Positions 34,145 through 43,707 are shown, counted from the stretch's first letter. The stretch: 64,000 nt of DNA from Dryocola sp036489025 (GCA_036489025.1 DASXGN010000035.1:1-64000); one strand, 5' to 3'. Numbers and translations: made by a program. The notes: generated by a model from the sequence alone, not told the origin.

Positions 34145-34208
34145 GCTGTCTAACTATTTACACCTTATCCAGCTGTGGAAAGGTTCCGACAGCGACTGCG
34201 CTTAATCA

Positions 34209-35522
34209 TTACTTCAGATCGGACTGAACCTGATGAATGGGTTTTGCCCACGGATTTTTGGCCTGTACGTCAGCTGGCAGAGTTGAAACTGCGCGTTTCG
34301 CTTCATCTTTGCTGGCATAGACACCGCTTATCAGGACGTACCAGGGCTGACCGTTACGCACCGTCTGGTAAACCATGTAGTGCTGGAGATTTTCTTTCTT
34401 CGCCCATGCGTTCAGATTGGCGGAGTTAGAAGAAGAGCTAAGCTGCAGCGTATAGTGGCTGCCCGGTGCTCCTTTAATAGCGCTTGCGTCTCCAGTGACC
34501 GTGTTTCCGCTTGCCACAGGGGCAGCAGTGCTTGCGGTCGCCGCAGGCGTGGTGGCTTTCGGCGCAGGCGTAACGGTAGCCGCTGGTGCTTTAACTGGTT
34601 CTTTTACCGGTGCGGCCACGACAGGTTCACTACGTTTTGCCGTAGTCACTGGCTTTGGTTCAGCGACGGTTGTTTTGGCTGTAGCCTGAGGCCTGGTCTG
34701 TGCAGGCTGAGTTTTGTGCGGCTCGATCACGACTTTTTTACGCTCAGGACGAGCGGCTGGCTGACGAGCGGGCTCACTATTAGACGCAGACTGGGCTGGC
34801 GCAGAAGCGTTGCTGCCACCCGCCATACGAGCAACCGTAGCGGGCTGCGTTGGCAGAGTGGAGCTGCTGACCGCGCTGTCGATCTGACCCTGCTGCTGAG
34901 TCAGCGCATTGTTCAGATCGCCCGGCACTTCTACACGCTGCTGGCCTTCAGGCGTTGGCTGCGCCTGTGCATCCGTTGGGGTAGAAGAAATGGGCGGTAA
35001 GTTCACTTCCTGCTGCTGACCTGCGTTCGCGGTTTGGTTCGCGACGCCCGCTTCGCCCGGCTGTGGCTGAACACCATTGGCCTGGTTGGCAGCGGAATCA
35101 TCAGCCCCAGAAAGATCGATATTCTTTTCGGCGTTAGGATTCTTGTTGGCGGTTTCCGTATCGGACGACGGTGATTTGAGTGCGGAACCAATACCAATGA
35201 TAAGCAGCAGCAGAACCAGAATACCGATGCCCATCATCAGGTGCTGACGAGAAACGGGTACTTTCTGCTTCGGCGCTTTTTTACGGCCGCGCGCGGGACG
35301 GCGCTCGGCGGCGTCAACCTTCAAACCTTCGTCGGTTTCGTACTCCTCTTCGTCGTCACGAGGGCGACGCGAACGCGAGGAACGAGGCTCGTCAGCATCA
35401 AGATCGACATCGTCGACGTTCAGCTGCGGTTCGTTATCGAAGTCGTCAGACTTGCGTGAACGACCTGGACGACGATCGCTGGGATCGGGTTTCAGCTCGT
35501 CTTCCGGTTTGAATTCATCCAT
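34209..35522 (-). CDS. damX: Cell-division SPOR-domain protein DamX
   Basis: DamX is an inner-membrane protein that accumulates at the septum through its SPOR domain, which binds denuded glycan. The 437-residue product has a charged cytoplasmic N-terminus (about 1-100) and a single membrane segment (about 101-122, LMMGIGILVLLLLIIGIGSA). A long Pro/Ala/Gln-rich periplasmic linker follows, and then a C-terminal SPOR domain (about 355-430, HYTLQLSSSSNSANLNAW). It lies between aroB and dam. Confidence 0.95.
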   Translation of the reverse strand: MDEFKPEDELKPDPSDRRPGRSRKSDDFDNEPQLNVDDVDLDADEPRSSRSRRPRDDEEEYETDEGLKVDAAERRPARGRKKAPKQKVPVSRQHLMMGIGILVLLLLIIGIGSALKSPSSDTETANKNPNAEKNIDLSGADDSAANQANGVQPQPGEAGVANQTANAGQQQEVNLPPISSTPTDAQAQPTPEGQQRVEVPGDLNNALTQQQGQIDSAVSSSTLPTQPATVARMAGGSNASAPAQSASNSEPARQPAARPERKKVVIEPHKTQPAQTRPQATAKTTVAEPKPVTTAKRSEPVVAAPVKEPVKAPAATVTPAPKATTPAATASTAAPVASGNTVTGDASAIKGAPGSHYTLQLSSSSNSANLNAWAKKENLQHYMVYQTVRNGQPWYVLISGVYASKDEAKRAVSTLPADVQAKNPWAKPIHQVQSDLK

Positions 35523-35619
35523 TTAACACCCCACTCAAAGGCTTATGCCAGCGCAACTACTTTGCACGTCGCCCGAAGTTAAAAATCGCCTGACCGCGGC
35601 GATCAATCATTTCTAATAG

Positions 35620-36708
35620 TTAAGCCTGCTGACAATCAGCAATGGCTGACAGAACGACATTGTGTGGCACTCCGCCACGGACTTCACTCTTCCCGATAGC
35701 CAACGGCAGAACAAGACGCAGCTCACCTGCCAGGACTTTCTTATCACGCATCATGTGGGGCATATATGCGTCTGCTGACATCTCCTGCGGCCCGGTAACG
35801 GGCAGCCCGGCACGCTGTAGCAGCGTAATGACACGCTGAACATCGGCTTCGCTAAATTGCCCCAAACGACACGCCGTACGAGCCGCCATGACCATACCGG
35901 CCGCGACCGCTTCGCCGTGTAACCAATTGCCATAGCCCATTTCGGCTTCAATCGCATGGCCAAAGGTATGGCCCAGATTGAGTAAAGCACGTAAGCCGCT
36001 TTCGCGCTCGTCGGCTGCAACAACTTCTGCTTTCAGCTCACAACAACGGCGAATGCAGTACGCCATTGCCTTACCATCCAGCGCTAACAGGGCATCGATA
36101 TTATCTTCAAGCCAGCTAAAGAACGCGGCGTCGAGGATAATGCCGTATTTAATGACTTCAGCCAGGCCCGACGCCAGCTCCCGTTTCGGTAAAGTATTCA
36201 GACAGTCGAGATCCACCACCACCGAAGCAGGCTGGTAGAACGCGCCAATCATATTTTTACCGAGGGGATGGTTTACGGCAGTTTTGCCGCCAACGGAGGA
36301 GTCCACCTGCGAAAGCAGAGTGGTAGGAACCTGAATGAAACGAACGCCGCGCTGATAACTCGCCGCCGCAAAACCGGTCAGATCGCCAACAACGCCGCCG
36401 CCAAGGGCGATGAGCGTCGTGTCGCGACCGTGTGGTTTTTCAAGCAGTGCCGTGAAGACGGTATCGAGTACAGCCAGGCTTTTGAATTTTTCGCCATCCG
36501 GGAGGATGACGGAATCGACTTTAACGCCCGCTTGCTCAAGCAGACCACGCACCTTATCCAGGTAGAGTGGCGCAAGGGTCTCGTTGGTCACCAGCATCGT
36601 CTGGTCGCCAGCTTTCAGCGGCCAAAAAGACGCCGAGTCATTAAATAACCCGGCAGCGATGGTGATAGGGTAACTACGTTCCCCGAGAGTAACAGCTAAC
36701 CTCTCCAT
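35620..36708 (-). CDS. aroB: 3-dehydroquinate synthase
   Basis: AroB catalyses step two of the shikimate pathway (DAHP to 3-dehydroquinate) using NAD and a divalent metal. The 362-residue product shows the NAD-binding LGGGVVGDLTGFAAASYQRG (about residue 101), the active-site VDSSVGGKTAVNHPLGKN and LNLGHTFGHAIE (metal-binding His). Length equals E. coli AroB. It lies 57 bases after aroK. Confidence 0.97.
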   Translation of the reverse strand: MERLAVTLGERSYPITIAAGLFNDSASFWPLKAGDQTMLVTNETLAPLYLDKVRGLLEQAGVKVDSVILPDGEKFKSLAVLDTVFTALLEKPHGRDTTLIALGGGVVGDLTGFAAASYQRGVRFIQVPTTLLSQVDSSVGGKTAVNHPLGKNMIGAFYQPASVVVDLDCLNTLPKRELASGLAEVIKYGIILDAAFFSWLEDNIDALLALDGKAMAYCIRRCCELKAEVVAADERESGLRALLNLGHTFGHAIEAEMGYGNWLHGEAVAAGMVMAARTACRLGQFSEADVQRVITLLQRAGLPVTGPQEMSADAYMPHMMRDKKVLAGELRLVLPLAIGKSEVRGGVPHNVVLSAIADCQQA

Positions 36709-36765
36709 AACGCGAAGTCCACCTTAAGAAGCTTTGCCCGCAGGCGTTGTTCGATTAAGCCAGAA

Positions 36766-37287
36766 TCAGTTGCTTTCCAACATATGAATAATCTGGTTAG
36801 CAACGACTTTGGCGCTTTGGTCGTCAGTGCGAATCGTCACGTCAGCAATCTCTTCGTAAAGAGGATTGCGTTCCTGTGCCAGGGCCTCAAGAACCTCACG
36901 CGGCGGCGTTTCAACCTGCAGCAACGGGCGCTTTTTATCGCGCTGAGTGCGGGCAAGCTGCTTTTCAATTGTGGTTTCAAGATAAACCACAACGCCACGG
37001 GCCGAGAGACGGTTACGGGTTTCGCGAGACTTCACAGAGCCGCCACCAGTCGCCAGCACAATGCCCTGTTTTTCAGTGAGTTCGTTAATGATTTTTTCTT
37101 CGCGATCGCGGAAGCCTTCTTCGCCTTCAACGTCGAATACCCAGCCCACATCAGCTCCGGTACGTTTCTCAATCTCTTGATCAGAATCGAAAAATTCCAT
37201 ATTGAGTTGCTGAGCTAACTGACGCCCAATAGTGCTTTTGCCGGCACCCATAGGCCCAACCAGAAAGATATTGCGTTTCTCTGCCAT
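36766..37287 (-). CDS. aroK: Shikimate kinase 1
   Basis: AroK phosphorylates shikimate. The start at 37287 (MAEKRNIFLVGPMGAGKSTI) gives 173 residues, as in E. coli. The P-loop GPMGAGKS is near residue 11, with FFDSDQEIEKRTG and the GGG segment ATGGGSV. The 14-residue upstream extension is rejected. It is the first gene of the aroK-aroB-damX-dam-rpe-gph-trpS operon. Confidence 0.97.
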   Translation of the reverse strand: MAEKRNIFLVGPMGAGKSTIGRQLAQQLNMEFFDSDQEIEKRTGADVGWVFDVEGEEGFRDREEKIINELTEKQGIVLATGGGSVKSRETRNRLSARGVVVYLETTIEKQLARTQRDKKRPLLQVETPPREVLEALAQERNPLYEEIADVTIRTDDQSAKVVANQIIHMLESN

Positions 37288-37607
37288 TTTTTCGGTACTA
37301 CTAAGACAATTCGTTGATGATAAACCCACCCGGTAACAACCTGCTGCGGCGGGACATGAACTGAAACCTCATAAGCGATAGTGCGAGAGTCAGACTAAAA
37401 ATTATCTCAACACTCAAGGTAGTTTGGCAACCGATTAAATCACTCAACCTCTCAGGCGAGGGCTGAAACGCCCTGTACAGGGACATCGGCCGCAGGAAAT
37501 AATTACCCTGCCTCTCGAAACGGTACACCTTGTAAGCTAATTCCTCTCTGCCGTCAAACACCTGGGCTGCGTTTATGGTAAAAATCCCGTCGGCAATTGA
37601 GAAAACA
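37288..37607. other. 320-base intergenic region between hofQ and aroK
   Basis: This is the leader and promoter region of aroK (minus strand). It holds the promoter candidate at 37401-37430 and a 12-base palindrome CCCTGTACAGGG (37471-37482). Weak open frames across it overlap hofQ or aroK and lack family support; I see no gene here. Confidence 0.55.
37401..37430 (-). promoter_or_regulatory. Candidate sigma-70 promoter for aroK
   Basis: On the minus strand TTGCCA (37425-37430) and GATAAT (37401-37406) are separated by 18 bases. This would give a leader of about 110 bases before the aroK start. It is a pattern match only. Confidence 0.45.
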
Positions 37608-38855
37608 TTACGGAATCGGGATAAGACGCGGCGTAATAAAAACCACCAGCTCACGACGTTGAGCGTCTTTCGCATCATGACGGAACAGGCCACCAAACAG
37701 CGGAATATTGCTCAACAAAGGGACGCTGTCGCGGCTCTCTTTGTTGTGCTGCTGAAAAATACCGCCTAAGGCGAGCGTTTGACCATCCTTCACTGAAACA
37801 ATAGTTTCGATCTCTTGCTTGTCGATAGCCAACGCCTCTCCTTCGCCCTGCTGGATACTCCGCCCCGGCATATTCTGGCTAATGCGCAATTTTAGCCGAA
37901 TAATGCCGCGAGGCAGAATTATTGGCGTAACTTCCATGCCCAGCACGGCTTCTTTGAATTCTACCGATGTCCCTCCGCCTTCCCCATTTGAGACCTGATA
38001 GGGAATTTCTGTGCCCTGCTTGATGCTGGCAGGTTGCTGATGAGCGGCCATCAGGCGCGGGCTGGCAATAATCTCCAGCTGTTGCTGTTGTTCAAGGGCA
38101 GAAAGCGCAATCTCAAGTAAGCGCCCGTCAATTCGGGCAATGTTAAAACCGACGTGCGCTGATGCATTATTGGCGGCAATATCCGCGCCTAACAGCGAAA
38201 CGCGCCCTGCGCCGCCCGTATTATCGCCCTGAGGAAGACTCCACTTCACACCCAGCTCATGGAGCTTATTTTTGTTGATAGTGACAATATGCGCGGCAAT
38301 TTCTACCTGTCCCATAGGGAAATCCATCTCCGCCATCCACGCGGCCACCTGTTTTAGTGCCAGATTGCTATCCCGTACGATGAGGCGATTCGTGCGCTTA
38401 TCCACCGTTACGTTTCCACGCGCACTGAGGAGCTTTTCTCCAGCCGATTTTAACGAGTCGGCCAGCTCGCTGGCATCAGCATGAACGAGAGAAAAAGCCT
38501 GGCTGCGCAGCGGCAGCTTTAACGCCTGCTGCATCCGCCGCTCCTCAAGAAGTGCCTGCTGCTCCTGCTGTTGAGCTCTCGAGACGATTTGAACGACATT
38601 CCCTTCCTGAATCTGCGCCAGCCGGGCAGCTTTGAGCACCAGCTGAAAAGCCTGCTTCGGCGGGATATTTTGCAAATGGAGTGACACGACGCCCTCCACG
38701 CCGGGCGCAATCAGTAAATTTACGTTTTGCTGTTCCGCCAGGGCCTGTAAAACCTGCACCACCGGCGCGTTATCCAGTACCAGCGAAACACCTTTATCTG
38801 CCAGGGCGGCCAGCGGCCATACGATCAGCAGAACGATTAAGCGCATCCATGCCAT
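37608..38855 (-). CDS. hofQ: Secretin-like DNA utilisation protein HofQ
   Basis: HofQ is an outer-membrane secretin (PilQ/ComE type), needed in E. coli for use of DNA as a nutrient. The 415-residue product has a Sec signal peptide (MAWMRLIVLLIVWPLAALA), STN/N-domains (about 20-150) and a secretin domain. Its signatures include VGFNIARIDGRLLEIALSAL and ETIVSVKDGQTLALGGIFQQ. It is the last gene of hofMNOPQ. Its start region overlaps the hofP 3' end by 62 bases (53 if the ATG at 38846 is used). Confidence 0.93.
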   Translation of the reverse strand: MAWMRLIVLLIVWPLAALADKGVSLVLDNAPVVQVLQALAEQQNVNLLIAPGVEGVVSLHLQNIPPKQAFQLVLKAARLAQIQEGNVVQIVSRAQQQEQQALLEERRMQQALKLPLRSQAFSLVHADASELADSLKSAGEKLLSARGNVTVDKRTNRLIVRDSNLALKQVAAWMAEMDFPMGQVEIAAHIVTINKNKLHELGVKWSLPQGDNTGGAGRVSLLGADIAANNASAHVGFNIARIDGRLLEIALSALEQQQQLEIIASPRLMAAHQQPASIKQGTEIPYQVSNGEGGGTSVEFKEAVLGMEVTPIILPRGIIRLKLRISQNMPGRSIQQGEGEALAIDKQEIETIVSVKDGQTLALGGIFQQHNKESRDSVPLLSNIPLFGGLFRHDAKDAQRRELVVFITPRLIPIP

Positions 38856-39180
38856 AGTTATTGCCTTTTATTTCCCAAGAGTAAAAAGGCTGCCCGCATG
38901 CGGAGGGCAGCGCGACGGAAAGAAACGGGGGTGCTAAGTCTGTGACCAAAACATCAGGCTCGACCGGCATCCCTTTCATCATGCGATGCCAGTTCTTCTT
39001 TGGGTCTCTCATCAGGGCTACAACGCTTTTTTCGCTGCTAATCACGCCGTGAAGCGTCCATTGTTGCAGCTGCCGGAGCAGAGAGACGCAGGGCAGAATG
39101 GGCTGCTGAAAAGGGTTACGCGGCAGCGCAGACGTCCCCTGCGCCAACAGCAATGTTGCTATCAGGTAATTAGGCTTCAT
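38794..39180 (-). CDS. hofP: HofP, PilP-like DNA utilisation protein
   Basis: This 128-residue protein has an N-terminal signal-like segment (MKPNYLIATLLLAQGTSALP), then NPFQQPILPC, which recalls the DPF motif of PilP-type pilotins. By position it is HofP (E. coli 134 residues); sequence similarity is modest. The last 20 or so residues are encoded in another frame over the hofQ signal peptide. It overlaps hofO by 11 bases. Confidence 0.83.
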   Translation of the reverse strand: MKPNYLIATLLLAQGTSALPRNPFQQPILPCVSLLRQLQQWTLHGVISSEKSVVALMRDPKKNWHRMMKGMPVEPDVLVTDLAPPFLSVALPSACGQPFYSWEIKGNNYGMDALNRSADRMAAGRPGR

Positions 39181-39643
39181 CAGAAATCTCCAGCATCAGA
39201 TTCAGTCGTAGCAGGCCACCCCTGGGCTCTACGCTGAAACCTTTTAGACTCACGGAGCGATAGCGTGACAGGTGAGTAAACAGCTCCGGCAGTCTTTCCC
39301 ACCGCACAGCTGCTTCAAGGCCCGCAGGCTTGCTTTCCGGCAGCCATTTTTCAACTTTGCCTCCGGCGCGATGAATAAACGCCATCGCTGAAAAGCGCTC
39401 GGCGGACAGCGTATCTGAGGGCTTTTCCACCTGCCGGTTCGCCGCCATCAAAGAAAGCAGGCTATGGCGCAGGATGACGTTCTTTTGGCTCTCCCGATGG
39501 TTATTCAGCGCAAGCTCATCCGCCTGCCTGTGCCGGGGTTGGGCGATCATTATTTCAGCGATAAGAAGCGCTGCACCGCATATCGCGACAAGGCTCAGGC
39601 ATCTGACCCACGGAGGCACGGCTATCCAGCGTTCAGGCAGCAT
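39170..39643 (-). CDS. hofO: HofO, PilO-like DNA utilisation protein
   Basis: This is an inner-membrane protein of the PilO type. About 157 residues from 39643 (MLPERWIAVPPWVRCLSLVA) give a single N-terminal membrane segment and a periplasmic domain. The C-terminal part FTHLSRYRSVSLKGFSVEPR fits E. coli HofO. An alternative start 15 bases upstream (39658) is possible; 39643 leaves an 11-base overlap with hofN. The family is highly divergent, so the name rests mainly on operon position. Confidence 0.82.
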   Translation of the reverse strand: MLPERWIAVPPWVRCLSLVAICGAALLIAEIMIAQPRHRQADELALNNHRESQKNVILRHSLLSLMAANRQVEKPSDTLSAERFSAMAFIHRAGGKVEKWLPESKPAGLEAAVRWERLPELFTHLSRYRSVSLKGFSVEPRGGLLRLNLMLEISDEA

Positions 39644-40169
39644 TGTTTGTCTCCCCAACCAGCAGCGTAAAGGTGAACATCAGTAGGCCATCTTTATCGC
39701 GTTCCATTCTTCCCACCTCAACGCTTCCCGCAGCCGCTGACTGGCGTAAATTCTGCTCCAGCGTTTGAATGTCTTCTGCCCGCTCGATTTTTCCTTTAAG
39801 CATCAGCCGCTCGTTGTTAAGGGAAAGCGAGGTTAGCCAGGCGCTGGGAGGCAGCAGCTCCGCCAGCTGAGTGAGCCTCATATCCCACGACCGGATCGCC
39901 AGCCGCTTTAGCCGTAGCGTTTCCTCCTGCTTTTGCTGCTTCGCCAGCGCCTGCTCAGCCTGATAACGACGCGCCAGCAAGTTGCCGAGCTGCGAGACAG
40001 GTTCACGTTCGGCTCGCAGCCGATCTTTATGCCATGCAAAAGCACTGAACCTCGCGAAGCCAAACATCACGGTGACGAGCAGACACCCTGCCGCGAATAG
40101 ACTCCATAAGCGTATATGCTCGTGACGACGCCGCTGACGCCAGGGAAGAAGATTGATGAGATACGTCAT
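39633..40169 (-). CDS. hofN: HofN, PilN-like DNA utilisation protein
   Basis: This 178-residue protein begins MTYLINLLPWRQRRRHEHIR, with the INxLPWR motif of PilN proteins. One membrane segment follows (about 22-44), then a coiled periplasmic part (about 50-95) and a small C-terminal domain. Its ATG overlaps the hofM stop by 4 bases. It is the expected inner-membrane partner of HofM and HofO. Confidence 0.9.
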   Translation of the reverse strand: MTYLINLLPWRQRRRHEHIRLWSLFAAGCLLVTVMFGFARFSAFAWHKDRLRAEREPVSQLGNLLARRYQAEQALAKQQKQEETLRLKRLAIRSWDMRLTQLAELLPPSAWLTSLSLNNERLMLKGKIERAEDIQTLEQNLRQSAAAGSVEVGRMERDKDGLLMFTFTLLVGETNNAA

Positions 40170-40993
40170 TTTCGAACTCGCCCGATGGCGAGAGCAATTG
40201 CCACGGTAAAGATTCCGCTAACCTTCGGCAGAGGAGGCTGCAGCCGTACCAGAGCACGCCAGGCATCCAGCGTTTTGGCTCCCTGCGGCACAGGGTCCGC
40301 GGCGGCGCTGCTGAACGCTATCTCTTCTGGCTCGGCGGAAAGCTGCTGGCAAAGATCGGCAAAGGTCTGCGTCTGACGGCTCTCAACCCAGCCCCAGTCT
40401 GGGGTATCACCGGGTTTAGCCCACAGCCAGTGATCGCATTCCTGATGCACCAAAAAACGGGGCATATCCAAATCGAATAAAGGGCTGAGAGCGGGCAAAG
40501 CACTTGCACCAGGTGCCAGCACGGTGGGAAACAAACGCTGTTTAGCCAGGCAAGAGAGCAAACTCTTCACTTCGCTTTGTCGGGCCGCCGTGAGCAGGAG
40601 CCTGGAAGGGTCCTGCGGTTGCGCTACGTAATCCCAGCTCAGCTGGGCTGGCTGCATCTGTAGCTGTTTTGCCGCAGCGGTAGCCAGATAGCTTTCGCGG
40701 GCCGTTTCCCTCAGGCGGTTATCTGGCGCAGGCACGGCGCGCTGCAAGGTTCGCTGTGTTGGAAATGCCACCCGCAGCTGATGTTGCAGCGGCAGTTCAC
40801 GCCGCCATTTCGCCAGTACTGTCAGGAGGTTTTCCGGCGACTGGAGCACACCTTCACGAAAGGTATTTTCTGCCAGCGGAAGATGCCACCAGTGCCGTAA
40901 TTGCCACCCTTGCCGTTGCCTTTGCACTGCGACGGCTCGCAGCGTTTGCTGTTGAATTTCCAGACCTATTTGCCAGGTTTTAAACACCATCAT
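40166..40993 (-). CDS. hofM: HofM, PilM-like DNA utilisation protein
   Basis: HofM is the cytoplasmic actin-fold (PilM-like) component. With the start at 40993 (MMVFKTWQIGLEIQQQTLRA), preceded by AAGGAG at 6 bases, it has 275 residues (E. coli 259). It keeps the family pattern WQIGLEIQQQ, RVAFPTQRTLQRAVP and the C-terminal VRLQPPLPK. It is the first gene of hofMNOPQ, divergent from mrcA. Confidence 0.9.
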   Translation of the reverse strand: MMVFKTWQIGLEIQQQTLRAVAVQRQRQGWQLRHWWHLPLAENTFREGVLQSPENLLTVLAKWRRELPLQHQLRVAFPTQRTLQRAVPAPDNRLRETARESYLATAAAKQLQMQPAQLSWDYVAQPQDPSRLLLTAARQSEVKSLLSCLAKQRLFPTVLAPGASALPALSPLFDLDMPRFLVHQECDHWLWAKPGDTPDWGWVESRQTQTFADLCQQLSAEPEEIAFSSAAADPVPQGAKTLDAWRALVRLQPPLPKVSGIFTVAIALAIGRVRK

Positions 40994-41109
40994 TACGATC
41001 TCCTTATCGCCGGGTTTTGAAATTGCCATATCAAAGCTACTGGCTTGCCTTTATACTACCGCGCGGTTGTTTATAAACTGCCCAGTTGAAACGTAATGGG
41101 AAAATTAAG

Positions 41110-43662
41110 GTGAAGTTCGTAAAGTATTTATTAATCCTTGCAGTCTGTTGCATTCTGCTGGGAGCAGGCTCGATTTACGGGCTGTACAAATTTATTGAGC
41201 CGCAGCTGCCCGATGTCGCCACGCTAAAAGACGTGCGGCTGCAGATTCCAATGCAGGTTTACAGCGCTGACGGGGAACTGATTGCCCAGTACGGTGAGAA
41301 ACGCCGTATTCCGCTGACGTTGAACCAGATTCCACCGGTCATGGTGAAAGCATTCATCGCCACCGAGGACAGCCGCTTCTACGAGCATCACGGCGTCGAT
41401 CCCGTCGGGATTTTCCGTGCCGCAAGCGTAGCCCTGTTCTCTGGCCGAGCCTCCCAGGGCGCGAGTACCATTACCCAACAGCTGGCGCGTAATTTCTTCC
41501 TGAGTCCGGAACGCACGCTCATGCGTAAAATCAAGGAGGTCTTCCTTGCGGTACGCATTGAACAGCTGATGAGCAAAGATGAAATCCTCGAGCTGTATCT
41601 GAACAAAATCTACCTCGGCTACCGCGCTTATGGCGTTGGTGCAGCGGCACAGGTTTATTTTGGTAAGCCAGTCGATCGGTTGACGCTGAGCGAAATGGCC
41701 GTAATTGCCGGTCTGCCGAAAGCCCCCTCCACGTTTAACCCGCTGTACTCGCTGGAAAGATCCACCTCCCGTCGTAATGTGGTTCTTTCTCGCATGCTGA
41801 GTGAAAACTACATTACCCAGGCGCAGTATGACGAAGCGCGCAGCCAGCCAATCGTGGCGAACTATCACGCGCCGGAAATTGCTTTCTCCGCGCCGTACCT
41901 GTCGGAGCTTGTGCGTCAGGAGCTGGTCAGCCGTTACGGTGAAAAAGCCTATGAAGATGGCTACAAGGTTTACACCACCGTCACCCGTAAGATTCAGCAG
42001 GGCGCGCAGCAGGCGGTTCGCAATAACGTCATGGCTTACGATATGCGCCACGGCTATCGCGGCCCATCAAACGTGCTGTGGAAGGTGGGTGAAAGCGCCT
42101 GGGACGAGAAGAAAATCATCGATTCCCTGAAGAATCTGCCGGTTTACGGCCCGCTGTTCCCGGCCGTCGTGACCGCGGCAAACGCTTCAGAAGCCACGGC
42201 GTTAATGGCCGATGGCACTTCAGTGTCGCTGGATATGAGCGGCATGCGCTGGGCCCGCCCTTACCGTTCTGATACTTCGCAAGGGCCAACGCCGCGCAAA
42301 GTCACCGACGTGGTTCAGGCAGGGCAGCAGATTTGGGTCCGTAAAGTTGACGACGCATGGTGGCTGGGCCAGGTGCCGGACGTGAACTCCGCGCTGGTTT
42401 CCATCAATCCTCGCGACGGCGCCGTGCTGGCGCTGGTCGGCGGGTTCGACTTTAACCAGAGCAAGTTCAACCGTGCCACCCAGGCGCTGCGCCAGGTGGG
42501 TTCGAACATTAAACCCTTCCTGTATACCGCGGCGATGGACAAAGGTTTAACCCTTGCCAGCGTGCTGAACGACGTGCCTATCTCACGCTGGGATGCCGGT
42601 GCCGGTTCCGACTGGCGGCCAAAGAACTCCCCGCCTGAATATGCCGGGCCAATTCGCCTGCGTCAGGGCCTGGGCCAGTCGAAAAACGTGGTCATGGTTC
42701 GCGCCATGCGCGCCATGGGCGTCGATTACGCCGCGGAATATTTGCAGCGCTTCGGTTTCCCGGCGCAGAACATCGTGCATACCGAATCCTTAGCGCTGGG
42801 CTCGGCTTCCTTCACGCCGATGCAGGTTGCTCGCGGCTATTCGGTCATGGCCAACGGCGGCTTCCTTGTTGACCCGTACTTCATCACCAAAATCGTCGAC
42901 GACAACAATCAGACGGTATTCGAAGTGAAACCAAAGATTGCCTGCGCCGACTGCGATCTGCCGGTTATTTATGGCGAAACGCAGAAATCTAACGTGCTGG
43001 AAAACCAGAACGTCGAAGACGTCGCCGTTTCGCAGGAGCAGCAGAACGCCAGCGTGCCGATGCCGAAGCTTGAGCAGGCCAACAACGAACTGGTCGCGCA
43101 GACTACCGCGCCGGAGTACGCGCCACACGTCATCAACACGCCGCTGGCGTTCCTGATTAAAAGCGCGCTCAACACCAATATCTACGGCGAGCCGGGCTGG
43201 CAGGGTACGGGCTGGCGGGCCGGACGCGATTTGAAACGTCGCGATATCGGCGGTAAAACCGGCACGACCAACAGCTCTAAGGACGCGTGGTTCTCAGGCT
43301 ACGGTCCGGGCGTGGTGACTTCAGTCTGGATTGGCTTTGACGATCATCGTCGCGATCTGGGCCGCACTTCCGCCAGCGGCGCGATAAAGGATCAGATTTC
43401 AGGCTACGAAGGCGGCGCGAAGAGCGCACAGCCCGCGTGGGATGATTTTATGAAGGTTGCGCTGGACGGCGTGCCTGAAGAGCCAATGACCCCGCCACCG
43501 GGTATCGTCACGGTTAATATCGATCGCAGCACCGGCCAGTTGGCCAACGGCGGCAATAGTCGAGAAGAGTATTTCATTGAGGGCACGCAGCCAACGCAGC
43601 AGGCGGTGCACGAGGTGGGTACGACAATTATCGATAACGGCGAAGCGCACGAGCTCTTCTGA
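41110..43662 (+). CDS. mrcA: Penicillin-binding protein 1A
   Basis: PBP1a is a bifunctional peptidoglycan synthase. The GTG at 41110 gives 850 residues, exactly the E. coli length (MKFVKYLLILAVCCILLGAG). It has one N-terminal membrane anchor and a GT51 glycosyltransferase (about 56-225: ATEDSRFYEHHGVDP, GASTITQQLARN). An OB/ODD domain follows, and then the transpeptidase with SNIKPF (SxxK, about residue 465), SKN (about 524) and KTGT (about 716). An upstream TTG would add 8 residues. Confidence 0.97.
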   Translation: MKFVKYLLILAVCCILLGAGSIYGLYKFIEPQLPDVATLKDVRLQIPMQVYSADGELIAQYGEKRRIPLTLNQIPPVMVKAFIATEDSRFYEHHGVDPVGIFRAASVALFSGRASQGASTITQQLARNFFLSPERTLMRKIKEVFLAVRIEQLMSKDEILELYLNKIYLGYRAYGVGAAAQVYFGKPVDRLTLSEMAVIAGLPKAPSTFNPLYSLERSTSRRNVVLSRMLSENYITQAQYDEARSQPIVANYHAPEIAFSAPYLSELVRQELVSRYGEKAYEDGYKVYTTVTRKIQQGAQQAVRNNVMAYDMRHGYRGPSNVLWKVGESAWDEKKIIDSLKNLPVYGPLFPAVVTAANASEATALMADGTSVSLDMSGMRWARPYRSDTSQGPTPRKVTDVVQAGQQIWVRKVDDAWWLGQVPDVNSALVSINPRDGAVLALVGGFDFNQSKFNRATQALRQVGSNIKPFLYTAAMDKGLTLASVLNDVPISRWDAGAGSDWRPKNSPPEYAGPIRLRQGLGQSKNVVMVRAMRAMGVDYAAEYLQRFGFPAQNIVHTESLALGSASFTPMQVARGYSVMANGGFLVDPYFITKIVDDNNQTVFEVKPKIACADCDLPVIYGETQKSNVLENQNVEDVAVSQEQQNASVPMPKLEQANNELVAQTTAPEYAPHVINTPLAFLIKSALNTNIYGEPGWQGTGWRAGRDLKRRDIGGKTGTTNSSKDAWFSGYGPGVVTSVWIGFDDHRRDLGRTSASGAIKDQISGYEGGAKSAQPAWDDFMKVALDGVPEEPMTPPPGIVTVNIDRSTGQLANGGNSREEYFIEGTQPTQQAVHEVGTTIIDNGEAHELF

Positions 43663-43665
43663 TAC

Positions 43666-43696
43666 AAAAAGGCCCTTCGCAATGAAGGGCCTTTTT
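43666..43696. terminator. Bidirectional terminator between mrcA and nudE
   Basis: AAAAAGGCCCTTC and GAAGGGCCTTTTT form a perfect stem around GCAAT directly after the mrcA stop, flanked by A and T runs in both orientations. Confidence 0.95.
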
Positions 43697-43707
43697 GACG
43701 AGATGTT

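Noticed and set aside
34380..35000. A 206-codon Arg/Gly/Cys-rich frame opposite damX
   Set aside because: It mirrors the Pro/Ala-rich linker of DamX and has the composition expected from its complement.
34700..35120. Repetitive, low-complexity sequence in damX
   Set aside because: It is the normal Pro/Ala/Gln-rich periplasmic linker of DamX, not a mobile repeat.
37301..37696. Possible 131-codon gene between hofQ and aroK (minus strand)
   Set aside because: It overlaps the hofQ 3' end, starts inside the aroK promoter/hofQ region, and resembles no family; more likely non-coding.
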